Shown here piece after piece: positions 17,061 to 26,380 of a stretch of DNA of 64,000 nucleotides. The position numbers were made by a program, and so were the translations under genes. Each line of letters opens with the position of its first letter. The stretch's first letter is position 1. The stretch comes from Streptomyces asoensis (GTDB taxonomy: Bacteria; Actinomycetota; Actinomycetes; Streptomycetales; Streptomycetaceae), in NCBI RefSeq assembly GCF_013085465.1, contig NZ_CP049838.1, positions 4,092,001-4,156,000 on the forward strand, written 5' to 3'. The notes under the pieces were generated by a model. That model made no database searches. It saw nothing but the letters and a program-made list of their open reading frames with translations, and was not told the DNA's origin.

Positions 17061-18479
17061 CTACGAGGCCGACGCCCCCGCCGCCTTCGCGGCCTCCCTC
17101 ACCGCACCCGCCACCGCGCCGGCGACCTTGTCGTTGAAGACGCTCGGGATGATGTAGTTCGGGTTGAGCTCGTCGTCGCTCACGACCTCCGCGAGGGCCT
17201 TCGCGGCCGCGAGCATCATCTCGGTGTTGACGGTGCGGGACTGCGCGTCCAGCAGGCCGCGGAAGACGCCCGGGAAGACCAGCACGTTGTTGATCTGGTT
17301 GGGGAAGTCGGAGCGGCCGGTGGCCACGACGGCGGCCGTCTGACGGGCGATCGTCGGGTCGACCTCGGGGTCCGGATTCGCGAGCGCGAACACGATCGCG
17401 CCGTCGGCCATGGCGGCCACGTCGTCGCCGTCGAGGACGTTCGGGGCGGAGACGCCGATGAAGACGTCCGCGCCCCGCACGGCCTCCTTCAGGGTGCCGG
17501 TGAGGCCCTCGGGGTTGGTGTTGTCGGCGATCCAGGACAGCGCCGAGTCCGGGGCCGCGTCGACCAGGTCCGCGCGGTCCGCGTGGACGACACCGTGGAT
17601 GTCGGCGACGACCGCGTTCTTCACGCCGGCCGCGAGCAGCAGCTTGAGGATGGCGGTACCGGCCGCGCCGGCGCCGGACATGACGACCCGCACGTCCCCG
17701 ATGCCCTTGTTCACGACACGCAGGGCGTTCGTGAGGGAGGCGAGGACGACGATCGCGGTGCCGTGCTGGTCGTCGTGGAAGACCGGGATGTCGAGGGCCT
17801 CGCGCAGCCGGGCCTCGATCTCGAAGCAGCGGGGGGCGGAGATGTCCTCGAGGTTGATGCCCGCGAAGCCGGGGGCGATGGCCTTGACGATCTCGACGAT
17901 CGCGTCGGTGTCCTGGGTGTCCAGGCACAGCGGCCAGGCGTCGATGCCGGCGAACCGCTTGAAGAGGGCCGCCTTGCCCTCCATGACCGGCAGCGCGGCC
18001 TTCGGGCCGATGTTGCCGAGGCCCAGCACGGCCGAGCCGTCCGTCACGACCGCAACGGAGTTGCGCTTGATGGTGAGGCGGCGGGCGTCCTCGGGGTTCT
18101 CGGCGATCGCCATGCAGACGCGGGCCACGCCCGGCGTGTAGATCATCGAGAGGTCGTCACGGTTGCGGATGGGGTGCTTGGACTGCATCTCGATCTTGCC
18201 GCCGAGGTGCATCAGGAAGGTGCGGTCGGAGACCTTGCCGAGGGTGACGCCCTCGATGCCGCGCAGCTGCTCGACGATCTCGTCGGCGTGGGCGGTGGAG
18301 GTGGCGGCGATGGTGACGTCGATGCGGAGCTTCTCGTGGCCGGACGCGGTGACGTCGAGGCCGGTCACCGAGCCTCCGTGGGACTCCACGGCCGTGGTGA
18401 TCTGGGAGACCGCCGTGCCGCTCGCGGGCACCTCCAGACGGACCGTGATCGAGTAGGAGACGCTGGGCGCCGTTGCCAT
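17061..18479 (-). CDS. NAD-dependent malic enzyme with N-terminal ACT domain
   Basis: 472 residues from ATG 18479 (GAGGAAG upstream). Residues about 5-80 form an ACT domain (SITVRLEVPASGTAVSQITTAVESHGGSV), a likely allosteric ligand site. The malic domain (about 95-230) contains MIYTPGVARVC, the GSAVLGLGNIGPKAALPVMEGKAALFKRF segment and the metal site NLEDISAPRCFEIE. The NAD domain has SGAGAAGTAI. It decarboxylates malate to pyruvate with NAD(P) reduction, linking the TCA cycle to gluconeogenesis and, in Streptomyces, storage lipid and antibiotic precursor supply. Cofactor preference (NAD) is inferred from the family layout. It is separated from the upstream helicase gene by 341 bases holding a hairpin. 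Confidence 0.93.
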   Translation of the reverse strand: MATAPSVSYSITVRLEVPASGTAVSQITTAVESHGGSVTGLDVTASGHEKLRIDVTIAATSTAHADEIVEQLRGIEGVTLGKVSDRTFLMHLGGKIEMQSKHPIRNRDDLSMIYTPGVARVCMAIAENPEDARRLTIKRNSVAVVTDGSAVLGLGNIGPKAALPVMEGKAALFKRFAGIDAWPLCLDTQDTDAIVEIVKAIAPGFAGINLEDISAPRCFEIEARLREALDIPVFHDDQHGTAIVVLASLTNALRVVNKGIGDVRVVMSGAGAAGTAILKLLLAAGVKNAVVADIHGVVHADRADLVDAAPDSALSWIADNTNPEGLTGTLKEAVRGADVFIGVSAPNVLDGDDVAAMADGAIVFALANPDPEVDPTIARQTAAVVATGRSDFPNQINNVLVFPGVFRGLLDAQSRTVNTEMMLAAAKALAEVVSDDELNPNYIIPSVFNDKVAGAVAGAVREAAKAAGASAS

Positions 18480-18615
18480 GGCCGACTTCCTCTGCACTGC
18501 TGGGTCGCGGGTTTGCCGTCCGATCGTCGCACCTACCGACGAGTACATGAAAGCCGCCCCGGATTGCGATCGTTTTGTTCTCAATCAAGTCGATGGAGGC
18601 ACCCGGAGAGGGCAA

Positions 18616-18655
18616 CGAGAGAGGCCCACATCACAGGTGATGTGGGCCTCTCTCG
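18616..18655. terminator. Perfect 19-bp hairpin in the helicase/malic enzyme gap
   Basis: The arms CGAGAGAGGCCCACATCAC (18616-18634) and 18637-18655 pair exactly with a two-base loop. It lies 166 bases beyond the helicase stop and 137 bases before the malic enzyme start, so it may end helicase transcription or act in the malic enzyme leader. The rest of the 341-base gap (18480-18820) holds only a weak imperfect GGCTTG/CGAGCC inverted repeat near 18730-18745. I find no tRNA and no gene. Confidence 0.75.
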
Positions 18656-18820
18656 CGTTCATGACACCGACCCGCCATGCTCGCCTCGCGGCAAGTGGTC
18701 GCTCGTAGCGACGAAGGTTGGGCCCGGGGGCTTGGATCGAGCCGGTGTCACGACCAGGCTAACAAACGGATGCCCGAAGACCATTCCCGTCCGGGGAGTT
18801 CACAGGAAACGGTCAGCTGT

Positions 18821-21187
18821 TCAGTCCCTCAGGAGGTCCGGGACGCCGTTCGCGTCCGGCTCGTCGCGGTCCCCGGAGACGACCGTGAGCTGCTGCGTCG
18901 CCCGGGTGAGGGCCACGTACAGCACCCGCAGGCCGGCCGGGCTCTCGTCCGCGATCTCCGCCGGTGAGACGACGACCGTGGCGTCGTACTCCAGGCCCTT
19001 GGCCTCGAGGCTGCCGAGGGCCACCACCCGGTCGCCGAGCCCGGCGAGCCAGCGTCTCGCCTCCTCGCGGCGGTTCATGGCGACCACGACGCCGACGGTG
19101 CCGTCGACCCGCTCCAGCAGGCGCTGGGCCTCCGCGCGGACCGTGGCGCCCAGGGTGTCGGTGACGGCCTCGAAGCGGGGCACGACCCCCGTCGACCTGA
19201 CCGCCGACGGGGATTCGGCGCCGGGCATGGCCAGGGCCAGCACCTTCGCGGCCAGCTCGGCGATCTCGGCCGGGTTGCGGTAGTTCACGGTCAGCTGGAA
19301 GCGGCGGCGCGGGCGGGTGCCGAGGGCCTCGTCGCGGGCCTCGGCGGCCTCGTCGGGGTCGGACCAGGAGGACTGGGCCGGGTCGCCGACGACCGTCCAG
19401 GTGGCGTGCCGGCCGCGGCGGCCGACCATGCGCCACTGCATCGGGGTGAGGTCCTGTGCCTCGTCCACGATCACGTGCGCGTACTCGGTGCGCTCCTGGG
19501 CGAGCCGCTCGGCGCGCTCACGTTGCGTCTCCTCACGCACCGGCATCAGCTCCTCCAGACCGGTGAGCTGGTCCAGCGGATCGAACTCGCGCCGCTTCCG
19601 CGGGCGGAGCGGGGCGCCGAGGATCGCCTGGAGCTCGTCGAGCATGGCGATGTCGTGCACCGAGCGGCCGTCCCGCTTGAGGGCCCGGGCGACCTTGCGG
19701 ACCTCGCCGGGGTTGAGGATGCGCCGGGCCCAGCGGCCGAGCCGCCGTTCGTCGGCCATGGCGGTGAGGACCGCTTCCGGGGTCAGCTCGGGCCACCAGG
19801 CGTCGAGGAAGGCGATGAACGAGTCCTCGGAGGTCACGTCCTCGTCGAAGGAGGAGCGCAGTTCGGCGGCGAGCTCGGGGTCGCTGTGCCGGCCGACCGC
19901 GCCGGAGCGCTCCCACAGGGCGTCCAGGAGCAGCTTGCGGGCGCGGGGGCGCAGGAGGTTCACCGGGGCGGTGCCGCTGAGGGCGCTCTGCCGGACGCGG
20001 TCCAGGTCGGCGGCCTCCAGCTCGAGTCGGCGGCCGAAGGCGACGACCCGCAGCCGGGTGGGGGTCGCCGAGGGCGCGGGGGCCTCGTCGGGGTCGCCGA
20101 GGGTCAGCTGTGCCGAGGCCCGGCCGCCGCTCTCCAGCGCGCCGCGCGCCGCCTTCCGCAGCACCTTCAGCATCCGGTGCGACCCCTTGGCCCGGGCCAC
20201 CGCCGGGGAGTCGTACAGGGTGGCCTCGGCGCCGTCGACGAGGGAGCCGATGGCGCGGATGGCGACCTGGCCCTCCTCGCCGAGCGAGGGCAGCACGCCC
20301 TCGGTGTACGCCACGAGCAGCGGCGTGGGCGAGACGATCAGGATGCCGCCCGCGTACCGGCGCCGGTCCTGGTAGAGCAGATAGGCGGCCCGGTGCAGCG
20401 CGACGGCGGTCTTTCCGGTGCCCGGCCCGCCCTCGACGTAGGTCACGGAGGCGGCGGGGGCGCGGATGACCAGGTCCTGCTCGGCCTGGATGGAGGCGAC
20501 GATGTCGCGCATGGTGTGGCTGCGGGCCTGTCCGAGGGCGGCCATGAGGGCGCCGTCGCCGATGACGGGCAGCTCGTCGCCGTCCAGGACCGCCTTCAGC
20601 TCGGGACGCATCAGGTCGTCCTCGACGCCGAGGACGCGCCGCCCCTTCGAGCGGATCACCCGGCGCCGTACGACACGCCCCGGGTCGACCGGGGTGGACC
20701 GGTAGAAGGGCGCCGCGGCCGGTGCCCGCCAGTCGATGACCAGCGGGGCGTAGTCGGAGTCGAGGACTCCGATACGGCCGATGTGGAGCGTTTCGGCGAT
20801 GTCGGCGGTGTTGTCGGGGCGTACGGCCCCCTCGGCGGGCTCCACGGCGGTGTAGGCGCCGTCCGGGCCCTTCTTGCCGTCCTTCCCGGCGAGCAGATCG
20901 ATCCGCCCGAACAGGAAGTCCTCGAACTCGTTGTTGAGCCGGTTGAGGTGAACGCCCGCGCGGAACACCTGGGCGTCCCGCTCGGCGAGGGCGCCGGGCG
21001 TGCCGACCTGCCCCCGCTTGGCCGCGTCGTGCATGAGGAACTCCGCCTCGTGGATCTTCTCCTCGAGGCGCCGGTACACCCGGTCGAGGTGTTCCTGTTC
21101 GATGCCGATCTCTCGGTCCCGCACCGAATCCGGCGCGGTGTGCCGAACCGATCCGACCGCGGTTTCCTGCTGTGCCTGAACGGCCAC
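18821..21187 (-). CDS. HelD-like superfamily 1 ATPase (RNA polymerase-recycling type)
   Basis: 788 residues from GTG 21187 (AAGGGGG seven bases upstream). The N-terminus (about 20-75) is a charged coiled coil like the arm HelD inserts into RNA polymerase. Walker A is VEGGPGTGKTAVALHRAAYL; motif II is VDEAQDLTPMQWRMVG with GDPAQSSW following; motif VI is LYVALTRATQQL. HelD proteins release stalled RNA polymerase from DNA and in actinobacteria can displace rifamycins. It may therefore act in transcription recycling rather than DNA repair; the family assignment is clear, the specific subclass is not. I looked for the palindromic rifamycin-associated element upstream and did not see it. Confidence 0.85.
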   Translation of the reverse strand: MAVQAQQETAVGSVRHTAPDSVRDREIGIEQEHLDRVYRRLEEKIHEAEFLMHDAAKRGQVGTPGALAERDAQVFRAGVHLNRLNNEFEDFLFGRIDLLAGKDGKKGPDGAYTAVEPAEGAVRPDNTADIAETLHIGRIGVLDSDYAPLVIDWRAPAAAPFYRSTPVDPGRVVRRRVIRSKGRRVLGVEDDLMRPELKAVLDGDELPVIGDGALMAALGQARSHTMRDIVASIQAEQDLVIRAPAASVTYVEGGPGTGKTAVALHRAAYLLYQDRRRYAGGILIVSPTPLLVAYTEGVLPSLGEEGQVAIRAIGSLVDGAEATLYDSPAVARAKGSHRMLKVLRKAARGALESGGRASAQLTLGDPDEAPAPSATPTRLRVVAFGRRLELEAADLDRVRQSALSGTAPVNLLRPRARKLLLDALWERSGAVGRHSDPELAAELRSSFDEDVTSEDSFIAFLDAWWPELTPEAVLTAMADERRLGRWARRILNPGEVRKVARALKRDGRSVHDIAMLDELQAILGAPLRPRKRREFDPLDQLTGLEELMPVREETQRERAERLAQERTEYAHVIVDEAQDLTPMQWRMVGRRGRHATWTVVGDPAQSSWSDPDEAAEARDEALGTRPRRRFQLTVNYRNPAEIAELAAKVLALAMPGAESPSAVRSTGVVPRFEAVTDTLGATVRAEAQRLLERVDGTVGVVVAMNRREEARRWLAGLGDRVVALGSLEAKGLEYDATVVVSPAEIADESPAGLRVLYVALTRATQQLTVVSGDRDEPDANGVPDLLRD

Positions 21188-21251
21188 CGGGCCCCCTTCT
21201 GACGTGCTGGGCAGCCGTCAACCGTACGCGAAGGGGACCCCGTGTAGGAAG

Positions 21252-22085
21252 TTACGCGTCGATCTGGACGAGCTTCTTGCCGTCGAAGGTCATGACCTCG
21301 AAGTGATCGATCTCGTTGGTCTTGAAGGCGGCGCCGCCCACGACGTAGAGCGGGTTCTTGGCCTGCTCGGTCTTGGCGTTCGCGATGCCGTAGCCCCACT
21401 CCGGGACCGACCAGGAGGAGACCGTCTCACGCTCGCCGTTCTTGCCGACGGCGATGAGCGAGCACTTCTCCGGGCCCGTCACGTTCTTCAGCTCGACGCC
21501 GATCTCCGTGCCCCACGCCTTCTCGCCCATGGCGACGGTCGCGGAGACCTTGGTGGCGGAGTCGGTCTCGGACACGCGGTCGGTGAGCGTCTCGAACGTG
21601 GTCTTGGCGGAGTTGGCGGACTTGGTGGAGCTCGCCTCGGTCCCCTTGGTGCCGCTGTCGCCGCCGGTCGCCGCCAGCACGGTGAGCGGGCCGCCGATGA
21701 TCAGCGCGGCCGCGGCCGCCACCAGGAAGAACGAGCGGCGGCGCTTGACCGCGCGGCGCTCGGACACCTCGTCGACCAGCCGTTCCGCGAGCCGCGGGCT
21801 GGGGCGGGCGGACAGGGACTCGCCGATCGCGGGGGTGCCGGTGCCCGGCAGGTCCGCGAGGGCGGCCAGCATGGGTTCCATGCCGGCGAGCTCGTCGAGC
21901 TGCTGGGCGCACCACTCGCAGCCGGCGAGATGCATCTCGAAAGCGGTTGCTTCGGCGTCGTCGAGAATCCCGAGGGCGTAGGCGCCGACGGTCTCGTGTT
22001 CGCTCGGGCTCGGAGATCCCGTAGATCCCTGCATGGGTCCAGACATACCCGAACCACCTGCTCCGAATCCCCCGTAAACGCTCAT
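21252..22085 (-). CDS. rsuA: Zinc-binding membrane anti-sigma factor RsuA-like
   Basis: 277 residues. The start ATG overlaps the sigma-factor stop by one base (TGATG), so the pair is translationally coupled. Residues about 30-85 form a ZAS-type anti-sigma domain with FEMHLAGCEWCAQQL (His-x3-Cys-x2-Cys) that binds the sigma factor. A single membrane helix (SFFLVAAAAALIIGGPLTVLAA) lies near residue 120, followed by a roughly 140-residue extracytoplasmic domain (ending FEVMTFDGKKLVQIDA) that may sense an envelope signal. Position and partner match the S. coelicolor SigU/RsuA pair. Release of sigma probably follows regulated proteolysis. Confidence 0.85.
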   Translation of the reverse strand: MSVYGGFGAGGSGMSGPMQGSTGSPSPSEHETVGAYALGILDDAEATAFEMHLAGCEWCAQQLDELAGMEPMLAALADLPGTGTPAIGESLSARPSPRLAERLVDEVSERRAVKRRRSFFLVAAAAALIIGGPLTVLAATGGDSGTKGTEASSTKSANSAKTTFETLTDRVSETDSATKVSATVAMGEKAWGTEIGVELKNVTGPEKCSLIAVGKNGERETVSSWSVPEWGYGIANAKTEQAKNPLYVVGGAAFKTNEIDHFEVMTFDGKKLVQIDA

Positions 22086-22660
22086 CACGCCGTCACCCCC
22101 CGCTCCTCCAGAGCCAGCTTCATCGACCGCAGGGCATAGAAGACCCGTGAGCGCACGGTGCCGCTGGGTATACCCAGCGTCTCGGCCGCCTCGTTGACGG
22201 TACGCCCCTTGAAGTACGTCTCGACGAGCACCTCCCGGTGGGCCGGGGTCAGGTCGTCGAGCGCATCGGACAGCGTCATCAGCCACAGCGCCTTGTCGAT
22301 CTCGTCCTCCGCAGGAATGACCTCCAGCGGCGACGGGTCGACCTCCTGCGGCCGGGCCTGCCGGCTGCGGTGGCCGTCGATGACGATGCGGCGTGCGACC
22401 GTCACCAGCCAGGGGCGTACAGATCCGGTCGCACGATTGAGCTGACCGGCGTTCTTCCAGGCACGGATGAGCGTCTCCTGCACGACGTCCTCGGCGCGCT
22501 GCCGGTCTCCGGCAACCAGGCGCAGGACATACGCAAGCAGGGGTCCGGCATGCTCCCGATACAGAGCACGCATCAGCTCCTCGTCAGGTTCCGAGGGCTG
22601 GGACATGCGATGTCGGGCCCTCGATCCACGTTCATTGGCCACGGCCGCATCCTTGCGCAC
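22085..22660 (-). CDS. sigU: ECF RNA polymerase sigma factor SigU-like
   Basis: 191 residues from GTG 22660, chosen because GGAGG lies five bases upstream; ATG 22597 (MSQPSEPDEE) is possible but has a poor site. Region 2 is LYREHAGPLLAYVLRLVAGDRQRAEDVVQETLIRAWKN (about residues 38-75) and region 4 has LTPAHREVLVETYFKGRTVNEAAETLGIPSGTVRSRVFYALRSMK, a standard helix-turn-helix for -35 recognition. It forms an operon with its anti-sigma factor. In S. coelicolor the homologous sigma factor affects secretion and development when freed. The 281 bases upstream (22661-22941) must hold its promoter; I see no additional gene there. Confidence 0.88.
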   Translation of the reverse strand: MRKDAAVANERGSRARHRMSQPSEPDEELMRALYREHAGPLLAYVLRLVAGDRQRAEDVVQETLIRAWKNAGQLNRATGSVRPWLVTVARRIVIDGHRSRQARPQEVDPSPLEVIPAEDEIDKALWLMTLSDALDDLTPAHREVLVETYFKGRTVNEAAETLGIPSGTVRSRVFYALRSMKLALEERGVTA

Positions 22661-22941
22661 GCCCACCTCCGGTGTCCGGGGGTTCCCCCAGTCGGTCGCT
22701 CGACGACGGGTACGCAAGCGGGGTGTTGAGCGTTCAAACCGAGGAGACACTTTTCTTCGGGGTGTCATGACGAGCGGGGACATGGCGGCACATTCCCACC
22801 GCTTTTTCTTTACGTTTTCGCCACATCGACAAGATCGCCTCGGCTGCCCGGCGCGCGGCTCAGGTAAACGGTGTGTAATCGAAATCACTTCGACAGCAGG
22901 CCGGGGACACCTCCACGAAAGCCGCATACCAGGCAGGGGAG

Positions 22942-23517
22942 TTACGGCCGTGAGGCGAGCGCCGCCCGTCGACGGTGCCGCGCCACCCGCTCCCGGTTCC
23001 CGCAGACCTCACTGGAACACCAGCGGCGCCGACGCCCCCGGGACATGTCGACATACACGATCGGGCAGTTGTCCCCCGCGCACTGCCGCAGCCCCGACCG
23101 GGCGACCGGATCGGTGAGCAGCTCCACCGCGTCCCGGGCCACGGCGGCCAGCAGCCCGGCACACGCCGGCGGCCCCGCCAACTCGCGCACGAGCCCACCG
23201 TCTTCGCCGCGCACGGCACGCGGGGCCGGGGGCACGGCCCGGGCGGCGTCGTTGACGCGGCCCAGGGCGAGGTCGTACGACCCGGCGTCGTGACGGGTGA
23301 GCCACCCGTGCACCAACTGTCCGGTGTTCCTCCGCAGTTCGCGGAAGGCCGGCGGCCAGGAGGCGTCGGCGTGGCTGAGCGGGGTGTCCGGCGGGACGAG
23401 TCCGGAGCCGCGGATCCACGCGCACAACGGCGCGACGGCGTCGAGCCGTTCGAGAGGATGCGCGGTCGCGAGCAGGTCGAGACAGATCCGCCCGGCGTCG
23501 AACCGGAGCTCGTCCAT
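22942..23517 (-). CDS. CGNR zinc-finger transcriptional regulator (ABATE-domain type)
   Basis: 191 residues from ATG 23517; an upstream frame to 23589 adds unlike sequence. The N-terminal two thirds match the ABATE-type ligand-binding region (RFDAGRICLDLLATAHPLERLD). The C-terminal zinc finger is RQCAGDNCPIVYVDMSRGRRRRWCSSEVCGNRERVARHR, with four cysteines and the CGNR signature. Such proteins are small DNA-binding regulators, ligands mostly unknown. It ends 281 bases upstream of sigU in the same orientation, with no sign of co-transcription. Confidence 0.88.
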   Translation of the reverse strand: MDELRFDAGRICLDLLATAHPLERLDAVAPLCAWIRGSGLVPPDTPLSHADASWPPAFRELRRNTGQLVHGWLTRHDAGSYDLALGRVNDAARAVPPAPRAVRGEDGGLVRELAGPPACAGLLAAVARDAVELLTDPVARSGLRQCAGDNCPIVYVDMSRGRRRRWCSSEVCGNRERVARHRRRAALASRP

Positions 23518-23593
23518 GCGCGTGTCACCGCCAACCGAGGGGCACTGCTCGGGAATCCGTCCCTTCACAGTGCCAGCGCCGGGTGCCAATCAC

Positions 23594-23673
23594 CAGCCCG
23601 TCCGTCGATTGAGGACGAGGCCCTTTCGGGGCCGAAGCGGGGGCCCGGGGGCGGCAGCCCCTGGTGACGCGGC
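23594..23673. repeat. Dispersed Streptomyces intergenic repeat, copy A
   Basis: Contains GTCCGTCGATTGAGGACGAGG, CCCTTTCGGGGCCGAAG and a G-rich block ending GGCGGCAGCCCCTGG. Near-identical blocks in the same order occur at 46232-46304 and, more degenerate, 53461-53537. It fills most of the gap between the CGNR gene and nnaR. Short palindromes inside (CCC-TTTC-GGGG) could fold. No coding capacity. Confidence 0.75.
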
Positions 23674-23710
23674 TCCTGGCCGGACCGGCTCCGGTGCCGA
23701 TACAGCCCGC

Positions 23711-24886
23711 CTACTCGTCCGAGTACTTCGCGTCCGCGGCCGGATCCAGCGCCAGCCGGTACCCCCGCTTCACCACCGTCTGGATCAACTTCGGCGCCCC
23801 GAGGGCCGTCCGCAGCCGGGCCATCGCCGTCTCGACGGCATGCTCGTCCCGCCCGGCGCCGGGCAGCGCCCGCAGCAGATCGGAGCGCGGCACAACCCAC
23901 CCCGGCCGCCGCGACAGCGCCCGCAGCAACGACATCCCCGCGGGAGGCACCGGCTTCAGACACCCGTCCACCAGCACCGCGTGCCCCCGGATCTCCACCC
24001 GGTACCCGGCGATCGGCAGCGCCCGGGCCCGCGACGGCAGCTCCTGGCACAGCAACTGCACGAGCGGCCCGAGCCGGAACCGCTCCGGCTGGACGGTGTC
24101 CACGCCCTGCGCCTGGAGCGGCAGTGCGGTGACCGGCCCGACGCAGGCGGGCAGCACATCGTGGGAGAGGGCGGCGAGCAGCTCGGGCAGCAGCCCGCGC
24201 TCCTCCGCGCGCGACAGCAGGGACGCGGCGGCGGGCGCGCTGGTGAAGGTGATCGCGTCCAGTCCGCGTGAGACGGCGGCGTCGAGGAGCCGGTCGAGTG
24301 GCGAGATGTCCTCCGGCGGCATCCACCGGTAGACGGGCACCCCCACGACCTCCGCGCCCGCGACCCGCAGCGACTCCACGAACCCGGGCAGCGGCTCACC
24401 GTGCAGCTGGACGGCGACCCGGCGCCCGTCGACGCCCTCCTCCAGGAGCCGGTCGAGCACCTCCGCCATGGACTCGCTGGACGGCGACCAGTCCTCCGTC
24501 AGCCCGGCGGCCCGCACGGCGCCCTTGACCTTGGGGCCACGGGCCAGCAGCTCGACGCCGCCCAGCTTGTCGAGCAGCTGTTCGCCGAGCCCCCAGCCGT
24601 CGGCGGCCTCGATCCAGCCGCGGAAGCCGATGGCCGTGGTGGCGACCACGACGTCCGGCACCTGGTCGATGAGCTCCTTCGTGGCCGCGAGCAACTCACC
24701 GTCGTCGGCGAGCGGCACGATCCGCAGGGCGGGCGCGTGCAGCACCGCCGCCCCCCGCCGCTGGAGCAGCGCGCTGAGCTCCTCGGCCCGGCGCGCGGCC
24801 GTCACGCCCACGGTGAAGCCCGCGAGGAGCCCGTGTTCGACGGCGCGTTGAGGGCCGGCGTCGGATCGCTGCTGTTGCTCGTACAT
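23711..24886 (-). CDS. nnaR: Nitrate/nitrite assimilation regulator NnaR (HemD-like domain plus winged helix)
   Basis: 391 residues from ATG 24886 (GGGACGAGAG upstream). Residues about 20-270 are a uroporphyrinogen-III synthase (HemD) fold: GFTVGVTAARRAEELSALLQRRGAAVLHAPALRIVPL, then FTSAPAAASLL. Residues about 290-385 are an OmpR-type winged helix: MSLLRALSRRPGWVVPRSDLLRALPG and AVETAMARLRTALGAPKLIQTVVKRGYRLALDP. This fusion next to narK matches S. coelicolor NnaR, a co-activator with GlnR of nitrate and nitrite assimilation genes. The HemD domain probably senses or links to the sirohaem branch needed by nitrite reductase; whether it remains catalytic is unclear. It lies 100 bases downstream of narK on the same strand. 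Confidence 0.82.
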   Translation of the reverse strand: MYEQQQRSDAGPQRAVEHGLLAGFTVGVTAARRAEELSALLQRRGAAVLHAPALRIVPLADDGELLAATKELIDQVPDVVVATTAIGFRGWIEAADGWGLGEQLLDKLGGVELLARGPKVKGAVRAAGLTEDWSPSSESMAEVLDRLLEEGVDGRRVAVQLHGEPLPGFVESLRVAGAEVVGVPVYRWMPPEDISPLDRLLDAAVSRGLDAITFTSAPAAASLLSRAEERGLLPELLAALSHDVLPACVGPVTALPLQAQGVDTVQPERFRLGPLVQLLCQELPSRARALPIAGYRVEIRGHAVLVDGCLKPVPPAGMSLLRALSRRPGWVVPRSDLLRALPGAGRDEHAVETAMARLRTALGAPKLIQTVVKRGYRLALDPAADAKYSDE

Positions 24887-24985
24887 AACTCTCGTCCCGC
24901 TCGAGTCCCGTTTGCACCTACATGCCGACGAGCCTGTCAACGGTGCGTGACAGGCTCGGTTCGGCCACATGTCGACGGTGTTACG

Positions 24986-26380
24986 TCACACCTCGGCGTA
25001 GCTGAGCTGCTGCTTCGCCTCGGAAGCGGTGCTTCCTGCCGTGATCCTGCCGGACGGACGGCGAAGGTATACGGCCCAGGTGACCCCGAAGCACGCCGCG
25101 TAGAAGGCGAGGAAGGCGACGAAGGCGCCGGTTCCGGAACCGTAGGAGAGGAAGGACTGCCGGAAGGCCAGGTTGATCCCGACACCGCCGAGCGCGCCGA
25201 CCGCGCCGATCAGTCCCATGGACGCGCCGGAGAGACGCCGGCCATAGGCGGCCGCCTCCTCGCCCTCCAACCCCTTGGCCACGGCCTTCGCCTGGAAGAT
25301 GCCGGGGATCATCTTGTACGTCGAGCCGTTGCCGAGGCCGCTGAGCACGAACAGCACCACGAAGACGGAGACGAAGAGCGGCAGCGACTTCTGCATGCTG
25401 GCGAAGACCAGGACGGCGGTGGCGGCGGCCATGCCGACGTAGTTGTACAGGGTGATGCGGGCACCGCCGTAGCGGTCGGCGAGCCAGCCGCCCACGGGAC
25501 GGATGAGGGAGCCGAGCAGCGGGCCGATGAAGGTGAGGTAGGCCGCCTGGAGGGGCGTCCGGCCGAACTGGTTCGTCAGGACCTGTCCGAAGGCGAAGCT
25601 GTAGCCGATGAACGACCCGAAGGTGCCGACGTAGAGGAAGGACATGATCCAGGTGTGCGCGTCCTTCGCGGAGTCGATCGCGGCGCCCGTGTCGTTCTTC
25701 ACGGAGGCCAGGTTGTCCATGTACAGCGCGGCGAGGGTGGCGGCGATGACGATGAACGGGATGTAGATCCCCAGCAGCACGCGCGGCCCGCCGCTGGCGC
25801 CGATGACGGCGAGGGCGATCAGCTGGATGACCGGTACGCCGATGTTGCCGCCGCCCGCGTTGAGTCCGAGCGCCCACCCCTTCTTACGGAGCGGGAAGAA
25901 GGCGTTGATGTTGGTCATCGAGGAGGCGAAGTTGCCGCCGCCGATGCCCGCGATCAGGCCTACCAGGAGAAACGTGTTGAAGGAGGTCCCCGGCGTCATC
26001 ACCGTGAACGCGGCGATCGTGGGGATCAGCAGCAGACCGGCCGAGATGATCGTCCAGTTCCGGCCGCCGAAGATCGCGACAGCGAAGGTGTAGGGCACCC
26101 GCACGACCGCCCCGACCAGCGTCACCATCGACGTCAGCAGGAACTTGTCGGCCGGGGTGAGGCCGTACTCCGGGCCCATGAAGAGCACCAGCACGGACCA
26201 CATCGTCCAGATCGAGAACCCGATGTGCTCGGAGAGGACGGAGAAGAGGAGGTTGCGGCGGGCGATCTTCTCGCCCTTCTCGTTCCAGAAGGCCTCGTTC
26301 TCCGGGTCCCACTCCTCGATCCAGTGGCTCCCCTTCTTCGTGGGGGGCGGGGATGCGGGGGCTGTAGTCGGGGCTGTCAT
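24986..26380 (-). CDS. narK: Nitrate/nitrite MFS transporter NarK
   Basis: 464 residues, twelve predicted membrane helices. Both nitrate signature motifs are present: GLIAGIGGGNFASSMTNINAFFP in TM5 and VLSGLGNGSTYKMIP in TM11. The soluble N-terminus (about 50 residues, HWIEEWDPENEAFWNEKGEKIARRN) is typical of actinobacterial NarK. It exchanges or imports nitrate/nitrite across the cytoplasmic membrane. Adjacent nnaR supports an assimilatory role. A GlnR box is expected in 26381-26500; I saw only isolated half-sites (for example GGAAAC on the minus strand) without correct spacing. Confidence 0.9.
   Translation of the reverse strand: MTAPTTAPASPPPTKKGSHWIEEWDPENEAFWNEKGEKIARRNLLFSVLSEHIGFSIWTMWSVLVLFMGPEYGLTPADKFLLTSMVTLVGAVVRVPYTFAVAIFGGRNWTIISAGLLLIPTIAAFTVMTPGTSFNTFLLVGLIAGIGGGNFASSMTNINAFFPLRKKGWALGLNAGGGNIGVPVIQLIALAVIGASGGPRVLLGIYIPFIVIAATLAALYMDNLASVKNDTGAAIDSAKDAHTWIMSFLYVGTFGSFIGYSFAFGQVLTNQFGRTPLQAAYLTFIGPLLGSLIRPVGGWLADRYGGARITLYNYVGMAAATAVLVFASMQKSLPLFVSVFVVLFVLSGLGNGSTYKMIPGIFQAKAVAKGLEGEEAAAYGRRLSGASMGLIGAVGALGGVGINLAFRQSFLSYGSGTGAFVAFLAFYAACFGVTWAVYLRRPSGRITAGSTASEAKQQLSYAEV

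Noticed and set aside
18656..18820. Possible tRNA or small RNA between the helicase and malic enzyme genes
   Set aside because: No cloverleaf, no T-loop GTTCGA motif and no anticodon arm could be drawn; only a weak inverted repeat is present.
21188..21251. Rifamycin-associated element in front of the HelD-like gene
   Set aside because: No GGGGCTT...AAGCCCC palindrome is seen in the 64-base gap or the neighbouring coding ends, so I do not claim rifamycin induction or the HelR subclass.
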